NCBI GenBank assembly: GCA_016708465.1
Contig: JADJFT010000007.1
Location: 74,501 to 138,500, forward strand
From: Rhodanobacteraceae bacterium
Lineage (GTDB): Bacteria; Pseudomonadota; Gammaproteobacteria; Xanthomonadales; Ahniellaceae
DNA length: 64,000 nt
Direction: 5' to 3'
Position 1 is the first letter of the stretch, and every line of letters begins with the position of its first letter. The notes under the pieces were generated by a model. It had not been told where the DNA came from, searched no databases, and saw nothing but the letters and a program-made list of their open reading frames with translations. The position numbers and the translations under genes are program-made. Positions 23,347 to 32,026 of the stretch are shown piece by piece.

Positions 23347-23943
23347 TCAGGGGCGATCGACGCCGGTGGCACCGAGACTCACCTCGGCCCAGATCAGACC
23401 GCGCAAATCGCCGAGCCGGAAGCCAGTGGCCAAGTCAGCCGGATACTTTGCCGTGATGGCCTGTGCGACGTCAGGCGCAATGCTGTCCTTCGGGCCGTGA
23501 CACATCAGACAGGGTGCCTCGACCTTGATGCCCTTGGCGACGCGCAGGACCGCGTTACTCTCGGTCGATGCGACAACCGCCGGGTCTTCACCATTGGCGA
23601 CGCGCGTTGCAAATGCGTCGAGCGTCGCGCGCTGCCAGTCGCTCGGTGTATTCGCAGCGCTGCGATGCCTCACGCTGGTTCGTCCAACCGTCACGCCGTG
23701 TTTTTCCGACACCTCGGCAGCAATGCGCGGTGCTTCGTCGGCGCAGAATGTGACGGCGGCAACGACGCCATCGTTCGCGATTTTTTCCTGCAACGCGGTG
23801 CGCAAGGTCTGGCCAAGTTCGGCCATCGCCGTCTGCGCACGTTGCAGGTTCGGATCGACCGGTGTCGTTGCAACCGGATCGGCGATGGCCGCCACAGCGA
23901 ACATGCGGATCAGCAAGGCCGATGTCCAACGTGCAGGCATCAT
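23347..23943 (-). CDS. DUF3365 (Tll0287-like) haem-binding protein
   Basis: A 198-residue periplasmic protein with a signal peptide and a c-type haem motif CLMCH near the C-terminus (EAPCLMCHGPKDS), in a DUF3365/Tll0287-like context (NQ-type VAVTFCADEAPRIA, RHRSAANTPSDWQ, ALRVAKGIKVEAP). Related domains serve as redox or gas sensors or electron carriers. Its ATG overlaps the RND permease stop (ATGA), so it is translated with it. Its work with an efflux pump and sulfide enzymes is unexplained. Confidence 0.82.
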   Translation of the reverse strand: MMPARWTSALLIRMFAVAAIADPVATTPVDPNLQRAQTAMAELGQTLRTALQEKIANDGVVAAVTFCADEAPRIAAEVSEKHGVTVGRTSVRHRSAANTPSDWQRATLDAFATRVANGEDPAVVASTESNAVLRVAKGIKVEAPCLMCHGPKDSIAPDVAQAITAKYPADLATGFRLGDLRGLIWAEVSLGATGVDRP

Positions 23944-26900
23944 GCGGATTCCTCCAGTACCGATGGTGTGCGAACCAACAGCGCGTAATAGAGCAGCGGA
24001 ATGACCAGCAGCGTCAACACCGTCGAGACCATGATCCCGAAAATCAGGCTGATCGCCAAACCATTGAAAATCGGGTCGTCGAGGATGAAGAAAGCGCCAC
24101 CCATCGCCGCCATCGCGGTGAGCGCAATCGGCTGCGCGCGCACGGCGCAGGCCTCGATGACGGCATCGGCCAAGGCCATACCTTGATTGCGGGCATGGTT
24201 GATGAAGTCGACCAACAGGATCGAGTTACGCACGATGATGCCGGCAAGCGCGATCATGCCGATCATCGAGGTCGCAGTGAACTGCGCGCCGAGCAAGGCA
24301 TGTCCAGGCATCACGCCGATCGCGGTCAACGGAATCGGCGCCATGATGATCAAGGGCACGACGTAGCTGCGGAACTGTGCAACGACGAGCAAGTAAATCA
24401 GTACCAGTCCGGCCGAGTAGGCGAGGCCCATGTCGCGAAACGTCTCGAAGGTGATTTGCCACTCGCCGTCCCATTTCACGGCAAAGCGCGAGGTGTCGGC
24501 CGGTTGCGTGAAGAAATACTGGTAGAGCGATTCGCCGGCAACTTTTCCGGTGTTCAGTTGCGACACCACGTTGAACATGCCGTACAGCGGCGAATCGAGT
24601 TTGCCGGCTTCATCGGCAGTGACGTAAACCACCGACGCGAGATCCTTGTGATACAGCGTCTGTTCCCACGGGCGCTGCTCGACGCGCACCATTTCCGATA
24701 GCGGCACCAGTCGGCCATCACCGGCGCGCAAGCGAATCGCGAGTAGTTGCACGCTACTGGCCTGTTCACCGGCGGGCAGGCGCAGACGGATCGGCAGCGG
24801 ATACTTCGACGCGCCATCACGCAGATAGCTCACGTCGATGCCAGACACCGCCAACACCAATGCGTCGGCGATCTGGGCCTGGCTGATACCAAGCCGGGCA
24901 GCCCGTTCGCGGTCGACAATCACGACATCGCGTGGCGCAGCAGTTTCCATGCTGGTGTCGATATCGACCAAACCGGGGGTCGCGGCAAACTTCGCTGCAA
25001 GGTCGCGGGCAATTTCGCGTGCCCGCGCCGCATCCGGCCCGTAGACCTCGGCCACCAGTGGCGCCATCACCGGCGGCCCCGGTGGCACTTCGGCGATCTT
25101 CACCGAAGCGCCGTACTTGCCACCGATTGCCGCGAGTTGCGGACGCAGGGCGCGTGCGATGTCGTGGCTCTTGCGTGAGCGCGCGTGCTTGTCGACGAGA
25201 TTGACCTGCAAGTCGCCGACGTTGGCGCCGCTGCGCAGGTAGTACTGGCGCACGAGGCCGTTGAAGTTCACCGGCGACGCCGTGCCGGCATAGCCCTGTA
25301 CGTGGATCACTTCGGGGACATCGGCTAACGACTGCGCGAGTTCAATCAGCAGGGCATTGGTGCGTTCCAGTGGCGTGCCTTCCGGCAGATCGACGACGAC
25401 CTGAAATTCCGACTTGTTGTCGAATGGCAGCATCTTGAGCACGACCAATTGTGCGACTGCGAGCAAGGCTGCGATCACCACTGCGCTGGCCATGCCGCCA
25501 AACAACATCAGTCGCCGCCGTCCGCCGCGTTCGCGGTCGAGAAAAGGCGTCAGTACGCGCTTGAATAGACGTGACAACTTGCCACCACCGTGGCCGCTAT
25601 CGGTGCTGCCGTCATCCGCGACATGGCGCGACAACAGCTTGTAGGCCAGCCACGGCGTGACCGTGAGTGCGATCAGCAGTGAAATCAGCATGCCCACCGA
25701 CGCATTGATCGGAATCGGCCGCATGTACGGCCCCATCAGACCAGAGACAAAAGCCATGGGCAGCAAGGCGGCGATGACGGTGAAGGTGGCGAGAATGGTC
25801 GGCGCACCGACTTCGTCGACCGCTGGCGGAATCGCGTCGAGCAGCTTTTTCGCACCCAGCGCCATGTGCCGATGAATGTTTTCGACAATGACGATGGCGT
25901 CGTCGACCAGAATACCGATCGAGAAGATCAGCGCGAACAGCGATACGCGATTGATCGTGAATCCCATCGCCCAGCTTGCGAACAGGGTCATCGCCAAGGT
26001 CAGAACGACCGCCGTACCGACGACGACGGCCTCACGCCAGCCGAGAGCGAACAACACCAGCAGCACGACCGATAGCGTCGCGAATACCAGTTTCTGGATC
26101 AGCTTCAGCGCCTTGTCATTGGCGGTGTAGCCGTAGTCGCGTGTAGTCGTGATCTGCACGCCCTCGGGTACGTGGGTGGCGCGCAATGTATCGAGTCGAG
26201 CGAGGATGCCGCGTGTGATATCGACGGCATTCGCACCCGGCTTTTTCGCAATCGCAATGGTGACCGCTGGTGCGACCGCGAGCGAGCCGGCGGCTTTGCC
26301 GGGCGTGGCCTGCCAGACGTACTGGCGTGGCACATCGGCGCCGGGACGGATCTGCGCGACGTCCGCCAGCAACAGCGGACGACCATCGCGTAGTCCGACA
26401 ATCAGGTTCGCAACCTCGTCAGCGTCGGCAAGCCATGTCCCGGCGGTGACCGGTACTTGCGCACCGGGGGCGACGCGCTCGCCGGCCTGTTGCACAACGT
26501 TCGCGGCTGCGAGGGCGCTGGCCAGATCGGACGGTGCCATGCCATAGGCGGCCAGACGGGTGGCATCGAGTTCGACCACCACTGCGCGTTCGGGTGCGCC
26601 GATGGTGTAAACGTCGCGCGTACCCGGCACGCGCTTGAGTTCGGTTTCCAGCGTGTGTGCAACTTCAGCGAGTTCGGTGGCACCGCGTTGGTCATCACTC
26701 GACAATGTCAGGCTCATCACCGGCACGTCGTCGATGCCCATCGGGCGTACCAGTGGCTGGCCAACGCCGAGGCCACGTGGCGCACAGTCCTGATTCGAAT
26801 AGACCTGGTTGTAGAGCCGCACCAGCGCGTCTTGGCGTGGTACGCCCACCTGGAACTCGACGGTCAGCACCGCCATGCCGGGACGCGATACCGAATAGAC

Positions 26901-27167
26901 GTGCTTCACGCCCTCGACTTCCGACAGCACTTGTTCGAGCGGGTAGCTCACCAAATTCTCGACATCCTCGGCGGGCGCGCCGGCGAACGGCACCAAGATG
27001 TTGGCCATGGTCACGTCGATCTGTGGTTCTTCCTCGCGCGGCGTGATCATCACCGCCACAACACCGAGCAGAAAGCCGGCAATGGCGAGTACGGGCGTCA
27101 GTGGATTCGCGCTGAACGCGCGCGCCAGCCGCCCGGAGATGCCGAGCGTCGCGGTCGAGTGGCTCAC
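23940..27167 (-). CDS. RND efflux transporter permease
   Basis: A 1075-residue inner-membrane proton antiporter of the AcrB/HAE family. Features: N-terminal helix (LTPVLAIAGFLLGVVAVM), a first porter loop (EEEPQIDVTMANILVPFAGAPAEDVE), VLTLAMTLFASWAMGFTINRVSLFALIFSIGILVDDAI carrying the usual acidic residues of helix 4 (VDDAIVIVENIHRH), and TSMIGMIALAGIIVRNSILLVDFI in the second half. It starts at a GTG (27167) overlapping the adaptor stop (GTGA). Substrate unknown; position in a sulfide-response operon suggests export of a sulfur compound or a stress-related molecule. Confidence 0.92.
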   Translation of the reverse strand: MSHSTATLGISGRLARAFSANPLTPVLAIAGFLLGVVAVMITPREEEPQIDVTMANILVPFAGAPAEDVENLVSYPLEQVLSEVEGVKHVYSVSRPGMAVLTVEFQVGVPRQDALVRLYNQVYSNQDCAPRGLGVGQPLVRPMGIDDVPVMSLTLSSDDQRGATELAEVAHTLETELKRVPGTRDVYTIGAPERAVVVELDATRLAAYGMAPSDLASALAAANVVQQAGERVAPGAQVPVTAGTWLADADEVANLIVGLRDGRPLLLADVAQIRPGADVPRQYVWQATPGKAAGSLAVAPAVTIAIAKKPGANAVDITRGILARLDTLRATHVPEGVQITTTRDYGYTANDKALKLIQKLVFATLSVVLLVLFALGWREAVVVGTAVVLTLAMTLFASWAMGFTINRVSLFALIFSIGILVDDAIVIVENIHRHMALGAKKLLDAIPPAVDEVGAPTILATFTVIAALLPMAFVSGLMGPYMRPIPINASVGMLISLLIALTVTPWLAYKLLSRHVADDGSTDSGHGGGKLSRLFKRVLTPFLDRERGGRRRLMLFGGMASAVVIAALLAVAQLVVLKMLPFDNKSEFQVVVDLPEGTPLERTNALLIELAQSLADVPEVIHVQGYAGTASPVNFNGLVRQYYLRSGANVGDLQVNLVDKHARSRKSHDIARALRPQLAAIGGKYGASVKIAEVPPGPPVMAPLVAEVYGPDAARAREIARDLAAKFAATPGLVDIDTSMETAAPRDVVIVDRERAARLGISQAQIADALVLAVSGIDVSYLRDGASKYPLPIRLRLPAGEQASSVQLLAIRLRAGDGRLVPLSEMVRVEQRPWEQTLYHKDLASVVYVTADEAGKLDSPLYGMFNVVSQLNTGKVAGESLYQYFFTQPADTSRFAVKWDGEWQITFETFRDMGLAYSAGLVLIYLLVVAQFRSYVVPLIIMAPIPLTAIGVMPGHALLGAQFTATSMIGMIALAGIIVRNSILLVDFINHARNQGMALADAVIEACAVRAQPIALTAMAAMGGAFFILDDPIFNGLAISLIFGIMVSTVLTLLVIPLLYYALLVRTPSVLEESA

Positions 27168-28225
27168 TCGGCGATCTCCCGGTGGCCGGTGATGTGGGCG
27201 AGGGCGGCCAGCGGGTCGGCCGCGATGCGTTCGCCATCGACGAGCCCGGCCAGAATTTCCACCTGATCGCCGAAACGATGACCCAGTCGTACTTGGCGCA
27301 GCGCGACGTGGTTCGTGCGATCGACGACATAGACGGCGGTCACCTCGCTACGACGCACCATTGCGCTACTCGGAACCAGAAGTCGTTCAGTCGTTCCGAT
27401 TGCAAACGCCGCCTTGACCGTCATCCCGGGTTGCAGACCGGTTTCTGCTTCGGGCAACTCAAGACGCACGCGGAAGCTGTGGGTCTTCGCATCGGCGTAC
27501 GGAAAAACCACGACTGCACTGGCGTCGATGCGGCGACCGTCATCCAGCAGAATCGCGGCACGGGCCTGTTCGCGGATTGCGGCGAGATCGCCCTGCGGGA
27601 TTTCCACTTCCACACGCAGTTGTGCCAAGGACAAGCCGGAGATCAGCGGCTGACCGGGGCGCACGGTTTCCCCGACCTGGACATGGCGTTCGGTCAGGAT
27701 GCCGCTGTAGGGCGCGCGGACGATCGTGTAATCGACTTGTTCGCCAGCGCCGCGCACGCCTGCGCGTGCCGATTCGAGCGAGGCTTTTGCGGCATCGTTG
27801 CGCGCTACTGCCTGATCGAAGACGGCTTGTGCGACCAGTTTCTTGTCGATCATTTCGCGAGCACGTTCGAATGCGAGCCGTGCTTCGAGTGCATTCGCTT
27901 GCGCAGCACGCAATGCCGCGTCTGCTTGACGACGTCCCGACTGCTGCTCGACATCGGTGAAACGCACGATCACGTCGCCGACCTTGACGTAGTCATTCAC
28001 ATCGAACGGCAATTCGGTGACGCGGCCGCCGGTCTGTGCCGACAACGTGGCCTTGTGGACGGCATCGACGACACCGTCCCACAGACGTTCCTGCGTCGCT
28101 GACTGCTTCGCCACCGTCAGCGTTGCGAAGCTGACCGGTTTGATCGGGCGCGGCGCGCTCGGGTCAGCACCGCATGCGACCAGAGTGACGGCAGCGACAA
28201 GGGCAGCGAGACGGATCAGGTGCAT
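27164..28225 (-). CDS. RND efflux periplasmic adaptor lipoprotein
   Basis: A 353-residue membrane fusion protein. The N-terminus (LIRLAALVAAVTLVACGADPS) has a signal peptide with a lipobox before C18. Then come the barrel-sandwich (lipoyl-like) half motifs (KATLSAQTGGRVTELPFDVNDYVKVGDVI and TIVRAPYSGILTERHVQVGE), a coiled-coil hairpin between them and a C-terminal beta-barrel. It partners the permease that follows with a four-base overlap. No outer-membrane channel gene is in the operon. Confidence 0.9.
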   Translation of the reverse strand: MHLIRLAALVAAVTLVACGADPSAPRPIKPVSFATLTVAKQSATQERLWDGVVDAVHKATLSAQTGGRVTELPFDVNDYVKVGDVIVRFTDVEQQSGRRQADAALRAAQANALEARLAFERAREMIDKKLVAQAVFDQAVARNDAAKASLESARAGVRGAGEQVDYTIVRAPYSGILTERHVQVGETVRPGQPLISGLSLAQLRVEVEIPQGDLAAIREQARAAILLDDGRRIDASAVVVFPYADAKTHSFRVRLELPEAETGLQPGMTVKAAFAIGTTERLLVPSSAMVRRSEVTAVYVVDRTNHVALRQVRLGHRFGDQVEILAGLVDGERIAADPLAALAHITGHREIAE

Positions 28226-28232
28226 GGCAAGC

Positions 28233-28436
28233 TCACTTGAAGGCGCAACCGGATTGAAAGCCGAGCTTGCGCATCACGATTGCCGCCGGGCAGAAACCGG
28301 TGAATGCCGACTGCAATAGATTCAAGCCGACAAATGCGGTCAGCAACAACCACAGTGGCGAGACGAAATAGGTCAGCACCGCGCTCAGCAGCACCATCGA
28401 TCCAGCGAAGGCGAACATGGCTTTGTCGACGTTCAT
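28233..28436 (-). CDS. DUF2892 (YgaP-like) small membrane protein
   Basis: A 67-residue protein with two membrane segments (FAFAGSMVLLSAVLTYFVS and LWLLLTAFVGLNLLQSAF) and a C-terminal GFCPAAIVMRKLGF, the signature of the DUF2892/YgaP transmembrane domain, often linked to rhodaneses. AGGAGT lies eight bases before the ATG at 28436; the longer start at 28469 overlaps the upstream gene. It belongs to the sulfide gene set. Confidence 0.85.
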   Translation of the reverse strand: MNVDKAMFAFAGSMVLLSAVLTYFVSPLWLLLTAFVGLNLLQSAFTGFCPAAIVMRKLGFQSGCAFK

Positions 28437-28465
28437 GGGAATACTCCTTGGAAGCGGGGAATCAG

Positions 28466-29737
28466 TCATTTCAGGCGTTCAATGCCGAGGGCTTTCAACA
28501 CGTACTTCTCGTAGATCGGCTCGGTGTTGCCTGAGCGCATCTTGGCGAGGAAATATTTTTCGAATGCGATCTTGGCGAGATGCACCCATTTGCCGACCTT
28601 GGCCCAAGTGACATTGCGCGGCGGAATCTGCGGGATCGCGACGAAGGCGGCGCCGGTATCGCCCATATCGGCGAGACAGATCGCGTTCCAGGTGGCCTTC
28701 GCACTGATCTCGCGGCCTTCGATGTCGGCACGAATGTTCTCGACGATGGCGCTGACCATCGACTCAATCATGAAGCCGGTCTTTGGCGCACCTGTCGGTA
28801 CTGGGGTCACTTCGACTGGCGGAATGGCGACACACACACCAGCCGAGTAGATGTTGCTGTAGGTCGGGTTACGCTGGTGTGCGTCGATCAACACGAACCC
28901 GCGCGGATTGCACATCTCCTTGGCTTGGCGCACTGCGTCGACGCCGGTGAATGGCGGCATCACCATCGCGTACTTGAACGGCAGCGAGTGATCCTTCAGC
29001 GCCTTGCCGTGGTCGTCGAGTTCGGTTGCTTTCAGTTCGGTCGCGGTGACCTCAGTGATCTTTGCATTGGTGATCCATTTGATGTGGCGCTGGCGCAATT
29101 CCGATTCGAGCAGTCCTTTTGAATCGCCGACACCGCCGAGGCCCATGTGTCCGACATACGGCTCACTGGTCACATACGTCATCGGTACGCGATCACGCAG
29201 CTTGCGCTTGCGCAGGTCGGCGTCGAGGATCATCGCGAATTCGTAAGCGGGCCCGAAACAACTCGCGCCGGGCGCGGCACCAATCACCACTGGTCCGGGA
29301 TCCTTCAAGAAGGCTTCGTATGCGGTCCATGCAGTGACGGCGTGATCGGTCGTGCAGATCGATTGCGTGAACGCCGACGGGCCAAGGCCGGGCACATCAT
29401 CGAACGCTAGTCGCGGGCCGGTGGTGATCACCAAATAGTCGTAGTCCAGCGTGCGGCCATCGCACAGCAGAACCTGATTCGATACCGGCACGACGCGTTC
29501 GGCGCCGACCGACTCGAACCCGATCTGCTTCTTTGCCAGATGGACGGGTGCATCAACCTGAATATCGGCCGGCTTGCGCCAGCCCACTGCAACCCAGGGA
29601 TTCGAGGGCGTGAAGCTGAATTTCGTGCCTTCGCCAACGACGGTGATGTTCGCCTGGTCTTTGCCGAGGGCCGCGCGTAACTCGTAAGCCACGCTCATAC
29701 CGCCAATGCCTGCGCCGAGTACCACGATCTGCCTCAT
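28466..29737 (-). CDS. FAD-dependent sulfide:quinone oxidoreductase-like protein
   Basis: A 423-residue flavoprotein of the SQR/FCC family that would oxidise sulfide and pass electrons to quinone at the inner membrane. FAD motif VLGAGIGGMSVAYEL is at the N-terminus, LVITTGPRLAFDDVPG in the middle, and cysteines in GAASCFGP-like (PGASCFGPAYEF), KEMCNPRG and YSAGVCVAIPP. The C-terminus (KWVHLAKIAFEKYFLAKMRSG) has the amphipathic helix common in SQR. It is the first gene after the divergent regulator; GGGAGGG precedes the ATG. Assignment to a specific SQR type is not possible by eye. Confidence 0.83.
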   Translation of the reverse strand: MRQIVVLGAGIGGMSVAYELRAALGKDQANITVVGEGTKFSFTPSNPWVAVGWRKPADIQVDAPVHLAKKQIGFESVGAERVVPVSNQVLLCDGRTLDYDYLVITTGPRLAFDDVPGLGPSAFTQSICTTDHAVTAWTAYEAFLKDPGPVVIGAAPGASCFGPAYEFAMILDADLRKRKLRDRVPMTYVTSEPYVGHMGLGGVGDSKGLLESELRQRHIKWITNAKITEVTATELKATELDDHGKALKDHSLPFKYAMVMPPFTGVDAVRQAKEMCNPRGFVLIDAHQRNPTYSNIYSAGVCVAIPPVEVTPVPTGAPKTGFMIESMVSAIVENIRADIEGREISAKATWNAICLADMGDTGAAFVAIPQIPPRNVTWAKVGKWVHLAKIAFEKYFLAKMRSGNTEPIYEKYVLKALGIERLK

Positions 29738-29759
29738 GACGCCCTCCCTTCGGGCTGTG

Positions 29760-29802
29760 ATTATTTAGACGTTGCTAATGTAGCTAGACCTAATCTATAT
29801 TG
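29760..29802. promoter_or_regulatory. Candidate BigR/SqrR operator and divergent promoter region
   Basis: An A/T-rich island in an otherwise GC-rich region between the SQR-like gene and the regulator. It contains TATTTAGACG, CTAGACC and TAATCTATATT, with ATTTAGA and TCTATAT as possible imperfect inverted half-sites. This resembles the ATTTAGA-type boxes known for BigR homologues. Confidence 0.5.
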
Positions 29803-29841
29803 CAAGCCGCGCCGCGATGCCGCTGGTGCAGGAGCCTCCAC

Positions 29842-30201
29842 ATGACCCGATCGAATCGCCGTCTCGCCTTGCCGGCACCGGGGATGGCCGCAGCGATGGC
29901 GGCGCAGGCCGAGTTGGCCGCCGACCTGTTGAAGGCGATGGCTCACCCACAACGACTGCGTGTGCTCTGTTTGCTGGTCGAGGGCGAGCGCTCGGTGGGC
30001 GAGATCAACCGTGAGATCAAACTCAGTCAGTCGGCCTTGTCGCAGCACCTCGCGAAACTGCGTGAGGAAGGCTTGGTGGCGACGCGCAAGGAAGCACAAA
30101 CCGTTTACTACCGCCTCGCCGCCGGTCCGGCGGTCGAGGTGATTCGTACCTTGCACGATGTTTATTGCCCAAGCGAGGCGGCGGCCCGCATCTGTTCGTG
30201 A
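29842..30201 (+). CDS. bigR: ArsR-family persulfide-sensing repressor (BigR/SqrR-like)
   Basis: A 119-residue winged-helix repressor. Cysteines C43 (RVLCLL) and C109 (VYCPSE) fall at the positions of the disulfide/polysulfide-forming pair of BigR and SqrR, which release DNA on exposure to persulfides. The recognition helix is SQSALSQHLAKLREEG. GGAG eight bases before the ATG at 29842 decides the start. It is divergent from the SQR-like gene and almost certainly controls it and the genes behind it. Confidence 0.9.
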   Translation: MTRSNRRLALPAPGMAAAMAAQAELAADLLKAMAHPQRLRVLCLLVEGERSVGEINREIKLSQSALSQHLAKLREEGLVATRKEAQTVYYRLAAGPAVEVIRTLHDVYCPSEAAARICS

Positions 30202-30232
30202 CCACTTGTCGATTGCGCCATCTCGGCGCTAA

Positions 30233-30252
30233 GATAGTAATCAATTACTATC
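30233..30252. promoter_or_regulatory. Palindromic TetR-type operator
   Basis: GATAGTAAT and ATTACTATC are perfect inverted 9-bp arms separated by CA, 17 bases before the TetR gene start. A/T-rich in a GC-rich setting, so also the likely promoter. It should be the autoregulatory site. Confidence 0.8.
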
Positions 30253-30269
30253 TATCGTGAGGCAGGGTG

Positions 30270-30878
30270 ATGGATTTGACTCCCAAGCATCTTCCGGCGG
30301 ATGAGCGCCGTGCCGTGACGGTCCGCGCCGTCGTGGCGCTGGCGGCTTCGCAAAATCCCAGCGAGATCACCACGGCGGCGATCGCCAAGCACATGAACTT
30401 GACCCAAGGCGCCCTGTTTCGGCATTTTCCCAGCAAGGAAGCGATTTGGCAGGCCGTCATGGAATGGGTGGCCGAGCGTCTTCTGGCACGGATCGATCAT
30501 TCCGCGCAGGGCATCGAATCACCCGTGGCCGCGATGGCGGCAATGTTCATGAGCCATGTCGAGTTCGTGGTGGAGCATCCTGGCGTACCCAGAATGATGT
30601 TTGGTGAGCTTCAGCGTGCCGACATGACACCCGCGAAGCGCATGGTGCAAACCCTGATTCAGCGCTATGGCGAGCGTCTGCAACGCCTGATCGAGAACGG
30701 CAAGGCGTGCGGCGAATTGTCTCCTGCGCTGGACAACGAGGCCGCGGCGACACTGTTCATCGGCACCATCCAAGGCCTGGTCATGCAGTCGCTGCTGGCC
30801 GGAGAGGTGACGCGCATGCGCCGCGATGCGCCACGAGTGTTTGCGATCTATCGACGCGGCATCGGGAGTGCGTCATGA
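30270..30878 (+). CDS. TetR family transcriptional regulator
   Basis: A 202-residue repressor with an N-terminal HTH (ITTAAIAKHMNLTQGALFRHFPSKEAIWQAV) and a C-terminal helical ligand domain. A GTG at 30267 would add one residue. It leads an operon with an adaptor protein, an ABC permease and an ABC ATPase; its stop overlaps the adaptor start (ATGA). It probably represses its own operon through the palindrome just upstream and responds to a compound exported by the pump, which is unknown. Confidence 0.9.
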   Translation: MDLTPKHLPADERRAVTVRAVVALAASQNPSEITTAAIAKHMNLTQGALFRHFPSKEAIWQAVMEWVAERLLARIDHSAQGIESPVAAMAAMFMSHVEFVVEHPGVPRMMFGELQRADMTPAKRMVQTLIQRYGERLQRLIENGKACGELSPALDNEAAATLFIGTIQGLVMQSLLAGEVTRMRRDAPRVFAIYRRGIGSAS

Positions 30879-32026
30879 CACGACTGTCGTTACAAGCTCG
30901 CAATCTGGCGCTGCTCGCAGTGATCGTCCCGCTGCTTGCGCTGTTCATCTACGTCGGACTCCGCTCCGGCCCGCTGGCCCCGGTGGCGGTGACGGTGACG
31001 ACGGTCAAATCACAGGCGGTCACGCCGGCATTGTTCGGTATCGGTACCGTCGATGCCCGTTACACCTACAAGATCGGACCTACGTTTTCGGGACGGCTGA
31101 AGCGCCTCGATGTGCATGTCGGTGACGCGGTCACGTCGGGCCAGATACTCGGTGAAATGGACCCGGTCGATCTCGATGATCGAGTGCGCGCACAGGAAGC
31201 GTCGTTCAAACGTGCTGAAGCCGCATTGCGCGAGGCACAAGCCCGGCAAACATATGCACGCACTCAGGCGCAGCGCCATGAGCGGTTGTTTACGGCGCGC
31301 TTGATCAGTGAGGAGATCGTCACCAGCAAGCGGCAGGAGTTGCAGATTGCTGATGCGGTGCTCTCGGCTGTCCGTCAGGACATCGTCCGGACACACGCTG
31401 ACCACGAAGCCGCCGTTGCGCAACGGAACAATCTGCGCTTGATCGCGCCGGTCGATGGCGTCGTCGCAGTACGTGATGCCGATCCGGGTAGCACCGTCGT
31501 TGCCGGCCAGGCCGTCGTGGAAGTGATCGACCCCGCGAGTGTCTGGGTTGATGTCCGCTTCGATCAGATCAGTGCCGCCGGGTTGGCAGGCGGGCTGCCC
31601 GCCCGAATCGTCCTGAGGTCGCGCAGCGGCCATCCGCTGCAAGGTCGCGTGCTGCGCGTCGAGCTGAAGGCCGACGCAGTGACCGAAGAACTATTGGCGA
31701 AAGTGGTCTTTGATGCGATACCACAGCCGTTGCCGCCGATCGGTGAGTTGGCTGAAGTCACCGTGGATTTGCCAGCACTCGCGACGTCGGCGGTGATTCC
31801 CAATGCGGCCGTCCGGCGTGACGGCGACAGAATGGGTGTCTGGCAAATCGTCGACGGTGAGTTGCGTTTTGCCGTGATCACGCTTGGCGCTTCTGATCTC
31901 GATGGCAACGTGCAAGTACGCGATGGCATCAAGCTTGGCGACCAGGTCGTGACCTACAGCGAGAAAGCGTTGACGGCACACAGTCGCATTCATGTCGTCG
32001 AACGCATTGCCGGCGTACCGCGATGA
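30875..32026 (+). CDS. Periplasmic adaptor (HlyD/MacA-like) of an ABC export system
   Basis: A 383-residue membrane fusion protein. One N-terminal membrane anchor (NLALLAVIVPLLALFIYVGL) is followed by a barrel-sandwich first half (YKIGPTFSGRLKRLDVHVGDAVTSG), a coiled coil (about 85-180, KRAEAALREAQARQTYARTQ) and a second half (LIAPVDGVVAVRDADPGSTVVAG). The start at 30875 overlaps the TetR stop; the frame is open further upstream but inside the TetR gene. It would link the MacB-like permease to an outer-membrane channel. Confidence 0.88.
   Translation: MTRLSLQARNLALLAVIVPLLALFIYVGLRSGPLAPVAVTVTTVKSQAVTPALFGIGTVDARYTYKIGPTFSGRLKRLDVHVGDAVTSGQILGEMDPVDLDDRVRAQEASFKRAEAALREAQARQTYARTQAQRHERLFTARLISEEIVTSKRQELQIADAVLSAVRQDIVRTHADHEAAVAQRNNLRLIAPVDGVVAVRDADPGSTVVAGQAVVEVIDPASVWVDVRFDQISAAGLAGGLPARIVLRSRSGHPLQGRVLRVELKADAVTEELLAKVVFDAIPQPLPPIGELAEVTVDLPALATSAVIPNAAVRRDGDRMGVWQIVDGELRFAVITLGASDLDGNVQVRDGIKLGDQVVTYSEKALTAHSRIHVVERIAGVPR

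Noticed and set aside
26457..27266. Plus-strand frames of 270-300 residues opposite the RND genes
   Set aside because: They are shadows of the RND permease and adaptor; no ribosome sites and unnatural composition.
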